Shown here in pieces: positions 1-8,898 of a stretch of 64,000 nt of DNA. Position 1 is the stretch's first letter, and every line of letters begins with the position of its first letter. The position numbers were made by a program, and so were the translations under genes. This DNA comes from Marispirochaeta sp963667435 (lineage in GTDB: Bacteria; Spirochaetota; Spirochaetia; JC444; Marispirochaetaceae). The notes under the pieces were generated by a model. It was given only the letters and a program-made list of their open reading frames with translations. It was not told where the DNA came from and ran no database searches. The stretch is taken from the NCBI GenBank assembly GCA_963667435.1, contig OY763414.1:1984001-2048000 (forward strand), written 5' to 3'.

Positions 1-31
1 ACCAATGATTCTTTTCTGCGGAGTTCTACTT

Positions 32-1897
32 ATGCGTCGAGTGAGTATTCGAATAAAACTGGCTTTTCCGGCAGTTGCTTTATCATGTCTATTATGCGGG
101 GTACTTTTCTTTACCACCAATCACGGATTCAATCTGTTCCAGCAATACATTCTGGGGCTCTCTCATGATCTGGCCATGGACGGATATAAAAGAGAAATGA
201 AGAGCGCAACAGAGATTGCCGCATCAACAATCAGTGCTATTTTCAGCAATCAGAACCTGTCGCAGGAAGAAAAGCTGGAGCAGTCTAAAGAACTGGTCCG
301 AAAACTCAGATTTGGTGAAGATGGTTATTACTATGCCTACCAGAGAGGAACCGGATTTAACATCATCCACGGGGCCAATGCATCCCTTGAAGGAACCTCC
401 CTCTGGGACCTGCAGTCACCGGACAAAAAACAGTACATTATCAGAGATCTGGATAAGGCAGCAGAAAACAACAGTATATTCGTAGAATTCTTCTGGGAAA
501 AACCTGGAGCAGAAAAAAATACTGTATATCCAAAACTCGGAACAGCGATGATGGTTCCCGGTACAGACATGTGGGTTGGGACCGGAACATATATTGATGA
601 AATTGATGCAACTCTGGCGAATATAGATACCAGCCTTTCTCAATTCGCCTATCAAACCCAACGGCAGTTTCTGATTATCTCCATTATCGTCCCGGGTCTG
701 TTTATTCTCATTCTAATGATGGGAATAACCTCGATAACCCGGCCCCTGCTGGCACTCAGCAGGTTCTTTGAGGAAAGCAAAGGGGTTGATTTCACTATCG
801 ACCCTCCGGTTTCCCGGCGTAAACTATCAGATGAAATTTCAGATCTTGAAGCAAATTTCCGCACCCTCTACACACAATTCGGAGAAATCCTGAAAGAGGT
901 AAAGGAGAATGTCCAACAATCGGAAATACTGAGCAGCAGCATGAACAGGGGTTCTTTGGCAATATCGGAATCGTCTGAAACAGTGAAAGATTCAATGGAT
1001 TCAATAGCAACAGCAGCGAACCAGCTTGATGGAGAAGCAAAAGCAAACCTGAACCTCTGCGCTGATCTGGAAGTATTTATAAGCGAAAACAGCAAACTGG
1101 CAAAAACACAGACTGAGTACGCAGAAAAAGTACTCAACGATATTGTCGCCATAAACGATGATCAGGATAAAATCCTGAATATGGCGGAAGAACTCAATAG
1201 TACCGCCGGCAATTTTCACGCGGCAGCAGAATCGGGAGCCGGAAAAGTGCTATCAGCTGTACACAATCTGGAAGCAGCAGAGCGATCCGCAGCGGCCATC
1301 GGTGAAGTAATAGACCTTATTAACAATATTGCCGACCGTACTCATATCCTGTCAATGAATGCAGCGATTCAAGCCGCACATGCAGGTGCTTCCGGTAAAG
1401 GGTTTGCGGTGGTAGCCAATGAAATACGCAAACTGGCTCAAAGTTCCCGGGATAATTCACAGAAGATAACTCAGAGTCTAACCGAAATTGCACAGTCCAT
1501 ACAAACCAGCATGAAATCAACCAAAGAGGTACAGCTCTCATTCTCTACTATAAATTCAGGTTCTGAAACTGTAAAAAAATCGACGGAAATAATTGCTCAG
1601 TCTTCAAGTGCTCTTACTGAATCGGGAAACAGGATTAATCAAGCCCTGAAAGAATTAGGTGAAAATGCACGGATAGTCGATTCTTCATCACAAGATGCTA
1701 CCCGCAAAGTCAGCGATCTTGCTCAATCATCAGATGAGCTGTCATCTCTTTCGGGCAATCTTGATTCTGCATCGACCACCTTAAAGAATAAGATGCATAC
1801 CATTTCAAGCGAAACCAGAGAGATAACAGCATTGACTGCTGAAAATGAGAAAAACACAGCCAGGATTGCCGGAACTGTAAGCCGTTTTAAAACCTGA
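32..1897 (+). CDS. Methyl-accepting chemotaxis protein with Cache sensor
   Basis: Inner-membrane chemoreceptor that passes a ligand signal to CheA/CheW. From the ATG at 32 it has 621 residues. A first membrane segment lies near residues 10-31, a periplasmic single-Cache-like domain near 45-195, a second membrane segment near 211-236, and a long helical cytoplasmic part follows. The signalling tip reads AAIQAAHAGASGKGFAVVAN near residue 442, a variant of the usual AIEAARAGE form. An in-frame ATG at position 5 also exists. Position 32 is preferred because GGAG lies just upstream and MRRVSIRIKL looks like a normal receptor N-terminus. The ligand cannot be told from sequence. The gene stands alone and is followed by a hairpin terminator. 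Confidence 0.93.
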   Translation: MRRVSIRIKLAFPAVALSCLLCGVLFFTTNHGFNLFQQYILGLSHDLAMDGYKREMKSATEIAASTISAIFSNQNLSQEEKLEQSKELVRKLRFGEDGYYYAYQRGTGFNIIHGANASLEGTSLWDLQSPDKKQYIIRDLDKAAENNSIFVEFFWEKPGAEKNTVYPKLGTAMMVPGTDMWVGTGTYIDEIDATLANIDTSLSQFAYQTQRQFLIISIIVPGLFILILMMGITSITRPLLALSRFFEESKGVDFTIDPPVSRRKLSDEISDLEANFRTLYTQFGEILKEVKENVQQSEILSSSMNRGSLAISESSETVKDSMDSIATAANQLDGEAKANLNLCADLEVFISENSKLAKTQTEYAEKVLNDIVAINDDQDKILNMAEELNSTAGNFHAAAESGAGKVLSAVHNLEAAERSAAAIGEVIDLINNIADRTHILSMNAAIQAAHAGASGKGFAVVANEIRKLAQSSRDNSQKITQSLTEIAQSIQTSMKSTKEVQLSFSTINSGSETVKKSTEIIAQSSSALTESGNRINQALKELGENARIVDSSSQDATRKVSDLAQSSDELSSLSGNLDSASTTLKNKMHTISSETREITALTAENEKNTARIAGTVSRFKT

Positions 1898-1928
1898 AAT
1901 ATTTTGCCTACCTGTAAACTTTTTCTTG

Positions 1929-1953
1929 ACCCTCCCCATAAGGGGAGGGTTTA
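1929..1953 (+). terminator. Probable intrinsic terminator after the chemoreceptor
   Basis: Perfect 9-bp stem (ACCCTCCCC / GGGGAGGGT) with a 4-nt ATAA loop, followed only by TTTA. The stem is strong but the U-tract is poor. It lies 31 bp after the chemoreceptor stop and just before the next gene's ribosome binding site. Confidence 0.6.
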
Positions 1954-1974
1954 GACTAAGCTCCGGAGGCATGT

Positions 1975-2598
1975 ATGGAAAAAGCGGAAAACAAAAAAAT
2001 TGATCTGAAAAAGGTGTATATATCGTGCTACAGAGCGAAGACATCAGTAGACTTTGTCCGGGTTCCTATGATCCAGTATCTGACATTTCAGGGAAAAGGG
2101 AATCCCAATACCTCACCTGAGTTTGAAGAAGCTATGGGAGTTCTCTATGGACTGGCATATACAGCAAAGTTCCTGTCCAGAGATCTTGGGCAGGATTTTA
2201 CAATCATGCCTCTGGAAGGCCAGTGGTGGTCTGATCCCCCGGAAGCCTTTTGTTCCGTTGCAAAGGATTTGTGGCTCTGGAAAGTAATGATTGCCCTTCC
2301 GGAAGTTGTTACCCCATCTTTAATTAAGAACGCTGAAGAAGTTCTCAGAAAGAAAAAGAATCCTCCGGGAATCGAAAAGGCAAAAATTGAAACCCTGGAA
2401 GACGGACTGTCCGCCCAGTTTCTCTACATCGGCCCCTATGCCGATGAAGCCCCTTTTATAGCAGACATGCATACACACGTAAAAGAACAGGGTTATAAAC
2501 TACGAGGGCATCACCGGGAAATTTATCTTAGTGATCCCCGACGGACAGCTCCGGAAAAACTTAAGACCATTATCCGACATCCGGTGGAAAAGGTCTGA
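1975..2598 (+). CDS. GyrI-like small-molecule-binding domain protein
   Basis: 207-residue soluble protein resembling stand-alone GyrI-like (SOUL/BacT-type effector-binding) proteins. Family features seen are an early YLTFQGKGNPN segment, a central WWSDPPEAF and an LSAQFLYIGPYADE segment near residue 145, followed by a G-H-H-R-E-I-Y-L-S-D-P-R-R terminal motif. No DNA-binding domain or signal peptide is visible. Such proteins bind amphipathic or planar small molecules, and some hydrolyse them. The ATG at 1975 is preceded by CCGGAGG at good spacing. The next gene is a MerR regulator with its own C-terminal effector domain, so the two may respond to the same type of compound. That link is inference. 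Confidence 0.8.
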   Translation: MEKAENKKIDLKKVYISCYRAKTSVDFVRVPMIQYLTFQGKGNPNTSPEFEEAMGVLYGLAYTAKFLSRDLGQDFTIMPLEGQWWSDPPEAFCSVAKDLWLWKVMIALPEVVTPSLIKNAEEVLRKKKNPPGIEKAKIETLEDGLSAQFLYIGPYADEAPFIADMHTHVKEQGYKLRGHHREIYLSDPRRTAPEKLKTIIRHPVEKV

Positions 2599-2654
2599 AA
2601 CCCTGTACAGTTGCATCCGATGGAAGATACACTTCTCCTGCATCGGGAGGTTGG

Positions 2655-3476
2655 ATGTTTTCCATCGGAGAGTTTTCACGCGCCACACAGCTTACGGTAA
2701 AAACCCTGCGCTTTTATCATGAGCAGGGTATCCTTATTCCTGCCCGAATCGACCAGACTACGGGCTATCGCTATTATGATAACAATTCATACAATCGGGT
2801 TTATCAGATTGAACACCTGAAAAACCTTGGTTTCACCATCTCTGAAATCCACCGCATTTTTACTGATTTCAAAGATGAGCAGGAACTGAATGCTCTGGTA
2901 AAAGAGAAGCTTTTTCAGACACGAGCCGAAATACACGCGCTTAAATTACTGGAACAGAATCTTAAACAAACCGCCAGGATAACCGAACAGACAGCACTGG
3001 TTTCGAAGGGCAGAGAAATAGTGCAAACTGAACTGAAACTGCCACTTCTGGCGGTAGTAAAAGTAACAGGCACATATGAAAATCTTGGAGAGGCATACAG
3101 AACTCTTTTCAGCAGCCTCGGCGCAGTTATCAAAGGAAAACCCTTCGCCTTCTATTATGATCTCGAGCATCGGGAGAAGGATCTTTCCCTGGAAGCGGCA
3201 GTGCCTGTTAAAAAGGAAATACCTTTAAAAGGCATAACCTACAGAAAACCGGAAACCATACACTGCATTAAAACCGAGTATGCCGGCCCATACGGAAAGC
3301 AGGGAAATACCTACCTGCGGCTCTTTACCTTCTGCAGGGAGAGAGGATTAACCATGGAAACACCGGTGATTGAACATTATTTAAAAGGGCCGGGTATGAT
3401 TCTCCGGGGGAATCCGGAGAGATACCGGACAGAGTGTATTCTTAAAATCACTGCTGCCGGGCAATTTGAACGCTGA
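2655..3476 (+). CDS. MerR-family regulator with GyrI-like effector domain (BltR/BmrR type)
   Basis: 273-residue transcription regulator. The N-terminal MerR winged helix is clear in MFSIGEFSRATQLTVKTLRF, with the wing sequence GYRYYDNNSY near residue 38. A dimerising helix lies near 75-115. From about residue 125 to the end there is a GyrI-like effector domain, with the conserved AGPYGKQGNTYLRL segment near 212. Regulators of this kind usually sense cationic or lipophilic drugs and realign a promoter with a long spacer. GGGAGG precedes the ATG. The 3' end overlaps the convergent DeoR-type gene by 29 bp. The target gene is not evident; the GyrI-like gene upstream is a candidate. Confidence 0.88.
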   Translation: MFSIGEFSRATQLTVKTLRFYHEQGILIPARIDQTTGYRYYDNNSYNRVYQIEHLKNLGFTISEIHRIFTDFKDEQELNALVKEKLFQTRAEIHALKLLEQNLKQTARITEQTALVSKGREIVQTELKLPLLAVVKVTGTYENLGEAYRTLFSSLGAVIKGKPFAFYYDLEHREKDLSLEAAVPVKKEIPLKGITYRKPETIHCIKTEYAGPYGKQGNTYLRLFTFCRERGLTMETPVIEHYLKGPGMILRGNPERYRTECILKITAAGQFER

Positions 3477-4236
3477 TTCCCATCTTCTCAAGCTCTTTCA
3501 GAATTCCGGGGTCCGCGGCATCATCGGTAATAAGGGCATCAACTATATCCAGGTCACAGATATGACTCAAAGCTGTTTGTCCGAGTTTATTTCCATCTGC
3601 AATCAATACAACCTTTTTCGCACATCCGATCATCTTCTGCTTAACAGAGGCTTCCATCATGGTATGATCGGTCAATCCTTTTTCCAGCGAAACAGCCTTA
3701 ACAGAGAGAAATAGAACATCCGCATTCACCGATTCAAAAAAACTCTCCGCCGGAGGTCCGATCATTGAACGGGAGGGCCCGTGTACAATTCCTCCTGGCA
3801 GAATCAGAGTCAGTTCCGGGAGACCTGTGAGAACCTGTGCAGCTTCCAGACTTGGAGTAATTACGGTAATATGCTCCTTCTCACAGAGCTTGAGGGCAAG
3901 TTCATAAGCAGTGGTGCCGGAACCAATAATAACCGTATCCCCGCTCTGTACCATATCCGCAGCCGCCACAGCCAGCAGACTTTTTGCATCCCTGTTCTGA
4001 TTCAGCCGGCGGGAAAAACTGGCGCCTGAAATACTGGACTGCAGCAGTCCTGCTCCTCCCTTGGTACGAAAACAGATTCCGGCATCTTCAAGGGCAACAA
4101 GGTCCCGTCGAATAGTATTCTCGGAAACACTTAGCTGCTCACTCAAATCCGAGACTTTTACTGTATGCCTGCTTGATAGGAGTTCCTGTATTTTAAGAAA
4201 CCGTTCAGGTTGAAGAAGCCTGGAATCGTCATTCAT
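3448..4236 (-). CDS. DeoR/GlpR-family transcription regulator
   Basis: 262-residue repressor-type regulator. The helix-turn-helix lies near residues 8-60 (KIQELLSSRHTVKVSDLSEQ, then SENTIRRDLVAL). The C-terminal DeoRC sugar-phosphate sensor domain contains VIIGSGTTAYELA near 98 and ILPGGIVHGPSRSMIGP near 145. Members of this family bind phosphorylated sugars or polyols. No sugar-metabolism gene adjoins it here, so it is an orphan within the window. The end is convergent with, and overlaps, the MerR gene. Confidence 0.9.
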   Translation of the reverse strand: MNDDSRLLQPERFLKIQELLSSRHTVKVSDLSEQLSVSENTIRRDLVALEDAGICFRTKGGAGLLQSSISGASFSRRLNQNRDAKSLLAVAAADMVQSGDTVIIGSGTTAYELALKLCEKEHITVITPSLEAAQVLTGLPELTLILPGGIVHGPSRSMIGPPAESFFESVNADVLFLSVKAVSLEKGLTDHTMMEASVKQKMIGCAKKVVLIADGNKLGQTALSHICDLDIVDALITDDAADPGILKELEKMGISVQIARQQ

Positions 4237-4502
4237 GAGGTAACAGTATAAAGGGTGTTTTACGCTCTGAGAAGCATATGGCGGCTTCTTTTATCCGTCT
4301 CAAGTACCGGTGTCCCGATCGTTCAGCGCCATGGCGCATTTTGATTACAGTACCATTTGTATCAGAAACTATCTGATAATACTCACCAGCAATACTGCAG
4401 TAAGTTACAGGTAAAAACCTAGCATTGTTTACAGTGTCATACTGAACAGGTTCATAGATCATAACTCAGATTATTTCAATTATATTTGGAGGAATTATCT
4501 TT
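4237..4502. other. Intergenic region between divergent regulator and lipoprotein genes
   Basis: No convincing gene was seen. The segment should hold the promoters for the DeoR-type gene (minus) and the broken lipoprotein gene (plus). It contains a perfect 12-bp palindrome GCGCCATGGCGC at 4326-4337 and ends with a strong GGAGGAATTA ribosome binding site before the ATG at 4503. Confidence 0.5.
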
Positions 4503-5249
4503 ATGAATAGAAAACCTGTTCTTCTTTTGTTTATTAGAATTGCAGCTATTGCTTTACTGTCTTCCTGTGAAGACAGCGGAGCTGGTTAATCATCAACACC
4601 AACGGTAACCCCGGTCATAGACTATGACTACATCGGCTGGACCTTTGACAAAACTCTGGAAGAGATAAACGGCAACAGCATGTACACATTGACTGCTGAA
4701 GAAGTGCTGTCTTCTTACCCGTTTTCCTATGGCAGTTCCACTAGTCCGACCTACGCTAAAGCCATGTTTATCCGTCTGAAGACAGCAGAAGAGGTAGACT
4801 CACCCTTCGGAGACGACAGCACCTGGGCTGTATCCCTCTGGTCAACAACTGACTATTCAAATGGGGACAGATATCCCCTGTTCACCTGGTATAATGCTTC
4901 CGGCACACGTCTATTCTCATGCTGGGAAGGCTGGTTCTCTCAAACTCTGTACAACGGCAGCACAAGCACCACACTTTTCCAGATTCAAGATGAGACATAC
5001 GCCAACTCACTTAAGATGAGGAACTGGCACAATACGGTAATTACCAGCGACGGGACCAATATCCATTGCTACCTGAACGGAGAACTTACGAAGGCCATCA
5101 ACACCAGTATTGACCTCACCGGTACCGAAAGATTTGCCTTTGGAGAACTCAGTGGGTCCACCTTTATGGGAAAGCTTGATACTGCAGTTATTTACGAGGA
5201 CTATAAGGACAGCTCTGAAGTAGCGGATATTTACGCAGCCGGACGCTGA
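4503..5249 (+). pseudogene. LamG-like lipoprotein gene interrupted by an in-frame TAA
   Basis: From the ATG at 4503 the frame encodes a lipoprotein signal ending ALLSSCEDSGAG, then a TAA at 4587-4589, and continues open to 5249. Without the stop it would be about 248 residues: signal peptide, short linker, then a LamG/concanavalin-A-like jelly-roll domain with W-A-V-S-L-W near the middle, a WHNTVITSDGTNIHCYLNG segment and a GTERFAFGELSG segment typical of that fold. The good Shine-Dalgarno sequence and the unbroken downstream frame point to a recent nonsense mutation, or to a sequencing error. Translation from a later ATG at 4680 would give an unexported 189-residue fragment. Confidence 0.72.
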
Positions 5250-5268
5250 CAACTGCAGCATGCTACAT

Positions 5269-5301
5269 TCTGCAGAAGCTTTTAAACAGGGCTTCTGCAG
5301 A
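5269..5301. repeat. Inverted repeat at convergent gene ends
   Basis: Perfect 11-bp arms TCTGCAGAAGC (5269-5279) and GCTTCTGCAGA (5291-5301) with an 11-nt loop. It overlaps the stop codon of the minus-strand ATPase gene and lies 20 bp after the lipoprotein frame. Neither side has a good T-run, so it may be a weak bidirectional terminator or an mRNA-protecting hairpin. Confidence 0.5.
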
Positions 5302-6100
5302 GCTGTTCATTAATTGTGCTACTGATCGAGCCTACCGATCTTGCCGGATAGGGCACAATCAATGGAATTCCGGCATGATAAATTATATCAACCTCTATTC
5401 CATACACCTCTTCAAGGTTTTCAGGGGTAATAGTTTCTTCTCCCCCATAGGCAAATACTTTTGCATTCTTCAGCAGCACAAAGCGGTCGCAGTAGCGTAT
5501 TGCAAGATTAAGATCATGAATAATAATGGCTACGCAGGTGTTATGCTCAGCTGCTATGGCTTTTACAATCTGAAGCACCTCATGCTGATTACGGGGATCC
5601 AGATTACTGGTTGGCTCATCCAGGAGCAGCAATTTCGGCTCCTGCGCCAGGGCCCGGGCAAGCATAACTTTCTGTACTTCACCGCCGGAAAGCTCGGAAA
5701 CATTGCGTAAAGCCATATCTGATAAATTCATCTTCTGCATTATATCCGACACCAGGATCCGGTCCTCGGCGGTGGAATCCCACTGTATATACGGCTTTCT
5801 GCCCAGCAGTACGGCATCAAAAACAGTCATATCAACTGTGCCAGTATGCTGGGGAACATAGGCAATGGTCCGGGCACGCTCATTCCGGGTCATCTCATAT
5901 ACATTCTCACGCTCCACCAGTACCGCACCCTCAGAAACAGGACAGATGCGGTTAATACTCTTCAGCAGAGTGCTTTTTCCGGCACCATTGTTACCCAGAA
6001 TCGCTATACAGCGGTTCTTCTGAATATCAAAACTTACCTCGTCCAGAATGTTCCGTGAAGTACGGCTGTAAGCGAAACTAATGCGGTCTATCTCAACCAT
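5282..6100 (-). CDS. FecE/BtuD-type ABC importer ATPase (system A)
   Basis: 272-residue ATPase that powers import through the adjoining permease. Walker A is GNNGAGKST near residue 36, the signature LSGGEVQKV near 138, and Walker B LLLLDEPTSNLD near 157. The family serves iron-siderophore, haem, cobalamin and some nickel, cobalt or molybdate importers. The start overlaps the permease gene by 8 bp, so the two are translationally coupled. It is the last gene of the operon TrmO-like, FmdE-like, binding protein, permease, ATPase. The substrate is not determined; the FmdE neighbour suggests a transition metal or a metal chelate. Confidence 0.9.
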   Translation of the reverse strand: MVEIDRISFAYSRTSRNILDEVSFDIQKNRCIAILGNNGAGKSTLLKSINRICPVSEGAVLVERENVYEMTRNERARTIAYVPQHTGTVDMTVFDAVLLGRKPYIQWDSTAEDRILVSDIMQKMNLSDMALRNVSELSGGEVQKVMLARALAQEPKLLLLDEPTSNLDPRNQHEVLQIVKAIAAEHNTCVAIIIHDLNLAIRYCDRFVLLKNAKVFAYGGEETITPENLEEVYGIEVDIIYHAGIPLIVPYPARSVGSISSTINEQLCRSPV

Positions 6101-7172
6101 GGGTCTTTATCCCCCGGAAAAGTATGAACAGAAACAAGGGTGCGCCAAGAAACGAAGTTATTGCACCAATAGGCAGAATAACCGGAGCGATAACAAGCCG
6201 ACCGAAAGTATCTGCAAGAATTAGAAGCAGACCCCCGGCAACGGCCGAACAGGGGATGAGATACCTATAATCGTTCCCTACAAAACGACGCATAATATGC
6301 GGTGCAACCAATCCTACAAAACTGATAATACCGACAAAGGAGACTGCAACTGCTGCAGTAAGAGAACCGACACCCATGCTTACCAGCATTACCAGACGTG
6401 TATTTACACCAAGACTTTTCGCCGTATCCACGCCGCCTGCCATGGCATTATAGTTCCAGCGATTCAGAGAGAAATAGAGCAGCGATAAAACCATAACAAG
6501 CCCTAGGATTGAAATCTCAGTCCAGCCTGTTGCTCCGAGATTCCCGAAGGTCCAGAACACAACCGTACTGATTTTTGTCTCATCAGCAAAATACTGCAGC
6601 AGCGTGCTGCCTCCTGCAAAGAGAGAACTCAAGGCAACACCGGCCAGAATGAGCCCGCCAGGTCCCAGATCCTTCTTGAGTCCGGACAAAGCAATAACAA
6701 CAAAAGTAGACATTGATCCGCAGAGAAATGCGCAGATGGTTACAATATAGGGATTATTGATCGAAACCGCTGTTGCTGCGGAATCGGAGTTCACCACACC
6801 TCCGCCGAAAACGATAATCCCCAGGGCTGCCCCGAAAGCCGCACCATGAGAAACTCCCAGGGTTGAGGCTGAAGCCAGAGGATTCCGCAGTACACACTGC
6901 ATAACAGCACCGGATGCTGCCAGGGCTGCCCCGACCAGTAATGCCGAAACAACCCGAGGCAGCCGGATATTCATAACCACCGTCTTCGTCCTGGCAGTTC
7001 CGTTGCCCAGGATTGTATTCAGCACATCCCTGACAGGAATCTGAAGAGAACCCGCACTGACTGCAAAAAGTGAAATCAGTACCGTTGCAGCCAGCACCAG
7101 AAAAAAAACAGCTCTCTTCCGTAGAAGAAAAGCATCATACAGCTCGATAGATGCGACAGTATCAACAGCCAT
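6093..7172 (-). CDS. FecCD-type ABC importer permease (system A)
   Basis: 359-residue multi-pass inner-membrane protein of the BtuC/FhuB/FecCD family. Typical landmarks are RLPRVVSALLVGAALAASGA near residue 70, QCVLRNPLASASTLGVSHGA near 93, and the conserved C-terminal SFVGLVAPHIMRRFVGNDYR, which forms the ATPase-contact loop, near 286. About ten membrane helices are expected. It starts 3 bp after the binding-protein stop. No substrate-specific residue can be read with confidence. Confidence 0.9.
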   Translation of the reverse strand: MAVDTVASIELYDAFLLRKRAVFFLVLAATVLISLFAVSAGSLQIPVRDVLNTILGNGTARTKTVVMNIRLPRVVSALLVGAALAASGAVMQCVLRNPLASASTLGVSHGAAFGAALGIIVFGGGVVNSDSAATAVSINNPYIVTICAFLCGSMSTFVVIALSGLKKDLGPGGLILAGVALSSLFAGGSTLLQYFADETKISTVVFWTFGNLGATGWTEISILGLVMVLSLLYFSLNRWNYNAMAGGVDTAKSLGVNTRLVMLVSMGVGSLTAAVAVSFVGIISFVGLVAPHIMRRFVGNDYRYLIPCSAVAGGLLLILADTFGRLVIAPVILPIGAITSFLGAPLFLFILFRGIKTHG

Positions 7173-7175
7173 TGC

Positions 7176-8282
7176 TCAGGATTTACCGAGTTTTACTGTA
7201 CAATACCCAAAACCGGACTTTTCAAGATTATCCAAGTAATTCTCAACTCCAAGGAAGAAGTGGAAAATCTCATTCGCCTTGCTGGAAAAATCAATATCCT
7301 TAAACTGCTCCGGATAGAGAATGGTTCCTACATAGTAACTGTTGATAATGGGGATCTCGACATTCGAATAATAGGATGTTGAGCTGGGATACTGATACAC
7401 AGTTCCCTCGGCTACAGCTCGAAGCTGTGCATAAAAATCGGGGTTTTTTTGGAAGTCATTCTGAACAAGCCCCACGCCTCCACTGTCCAGAAAGATTACC
7501 TGTGGATTCCATCCCAGAACCTGCTCCTTATCAACCAGAACACCCCCGGATTTTTCAGAAATCCCCTCGGTTACATCATTGGCAGCTACGGCCTGGAAAA
7601 CAGCATATTTTGAGTAAACCCCCTCGATTCCATGTGCCCCCTTGAAGGTTGCCGCTGCACCCAGTACGGTAGGTTTTTCCACTGCGGGAACATTTGCTGT
7701 TCGTTCTCTAAGATCTTTTAGAGAATCATTGATAAAGGCTATCACATCTTCCGCCCTCTTCGATGCTCCACAGACATCGCCAAGGAGTCTCAGTGCCTCC
7801 TCGTAGTTTTTCCCGAAGAGGGTCCCCATGGGTACTGCAACAACGGGGATTCCTGTCTTGGTCTGGATCTCATCCGCAAGTTCGCTGTTGTAGGAACAGA
7901 AGATAACATCCGGATTTACACTGATAATCTGCTCCGGATAGTAGTTGGTTGCCCCCCTGGCATCAGTACCTACAACAGGAACTTTCGACCAGAGCTCTTT
8001 TGTAGCATAAGCATATGCGGTCACAGGACTGATTGTATCCGGATCCATACCACCAACTCCGGCAACCTTATCCGCCAGCCCCAGATAGGTAATCATGCGG
8101 GGAGTATTTCCCAGGGGAACAAAGGTCTCAACAACCTTCGGAACCTCAACCTCACGCCCGAGGCTGTCGGTGATAATTCGTGTTTCTTTCTGTACAGTTT
8201 CTGTTGTTGCACCCTTTTCACAACCGGAAAACAGGCCGGCAGCAAGGGCAAAAATCAGGATTGATGCTGCAATTTTTTTCAT
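7176..8282 (-). CDS. ABC importer periplasmic binding lipoprotein (system A)
   Basis: 368-residue substrate-binding protein of the cluster A-II (FecB/BtuF) type. A lipoprotein signal ends AAGLFSGC, with the modified cysteine at residue 21. The mature protein begins with the family's ITDSLGREVEVP strand and has the two lobes joined by a long helix. The C-terminal SYYSNVEIPIINSYYVGTIL resembles the matching region of the binding protein of system B encoded across the divergent junction, so the two are probably paralogues with related ligands. GGAG lies before the start. The 67 bp between it and the FmdE gene may give it its own translation level. Confidence 0.88.
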   Translation of the reverse strand: MKKIAASILIFALAAGLFSGCEKGATTETVQKETRIITDSLGREVEVPKVVETFVPLGNTPRMITYLGLADKVAGVGGMDPDTISPVTAYAYATKELWSKVPVVGTDARGATNYYPEQIISVNPDVIFCSYNSELADEIQTKTGIPVVAVPMGTLFGKNYEEALRLLGDVCGASKRAEDVIAFINDSLKDLRERTANVPAVEKPTVLGAAATFKGAHGIEGVYSKYAVFQAVAANDVTEGISEKSGGVLVDKEQVLGWNPQVIFLDSGGVGLVQNDFQKNPDFYAQLRAVAEGTVYQYPSSTSYYSNVEIPIINSYYVGTILYPEQFKDIDFSSKANEIFHFFLGVENYLDNLEKSGFGYCTVKLGKS

Positions 8283-8349
8283 CTAACTACTCCTTTCTAT
8301 TGTTTTACTCATTTTTTAAAAAGCCTGTATTACTGACATTGCCCGCCAC

Positions 8350-8880
8350 TCACCAGCCCCTGCTGTAGTTGATAAAACAGTCGGCGCAAACGGTTTTTCC
8401 ATCCTGCAGGTGCATCTTGTGCTCCGGTGCACCTTCGCCGCAGTTCTCACAAATCAGAGTGGTAAAGAGGCGGGCTCGTTCAGGAAGATCGAAATCTGGT
8501 TCGGAAAAAGTGAAAATTTCATCCACAGGTGAATTGAGAAGCCGCAGCTTCCACTCTTCCCTGTCCATATCTTGCTCCTTCTTCCCTGGGATAAGACAGA
8601 CCCGCATCTTTTTCCCGCTGGTACGATCAAAGAACGAGAAAGCCTGTTTGCCGGTTCCCCGGTAGATAAGGTTCCCCTTACCAAAGGTGCAACTTAAAAG
8701 GGCTTGTACCGCATCTACACCGCAGGCGTCATTCTCGGTTACGCAGACAATCTGCTCATCATCAGATACGCCGATTCCAAGTTTTTCCCTGGCAGCCTCA
8801 CAGGCCTTGAATCCGATGGCCAGTCCAGGACACTCATGTCCGTGAAAAGCTACGGCTTTATTCCATAATTCACTGTTCAT
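8350..8880 (-). CDS. FmdE-family protein with C-terminal zinc ribbon
   Basis: 176-residue protein of the FmdE family, named from the molybdenum formylmethanofuran dehydrogenase operon. FmdE hallmarks are FHGHECPGLAIGFKA near residue 13 and a conserved Cys in TENDACGVDAVQALL near 49. The C-terminus adds a CENC ... CADC zinc-ribbon pair near residues 143 and 164. Family members bind metal and often lie beside molybdate, tungstate or other metal-uptake genes, but no reaction is firmly established. Here it is the second gene of an operon with a TrmO-like protein and a FecBCD importer. A metal-handling or metal-sensing role is inference. A strong GAAGGAGG precedes the ATG. Confidence 0.88.
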   Translation of the reverse strand: MNSELWNKAVAFHGHECPGLAIGFKACEAAREKLGIGVSDDEQIVCVTENDACGVDAVQALLSCTFGKGNLIYRGTGKQAFSFFDRTSGKKMRVCLIPGKKEQDMDREEWKLRLLNSPVDEIFTFSEPDFDLPERARLFTTLICENCGEGAPEHKMHLQDGKTVCADCFINYSRGW

Positions 8881-8898
8881 ATTTCTTCCTCCTTTTCT

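Noticed and set aside
4587..4589. Recoding of the in-frame TAA as an amino acid
   Set aside because: TAA is not used for selenocysteine or pyrrolysine in bacteria, and no recoding signal was seen; a mutation or error is simpler.
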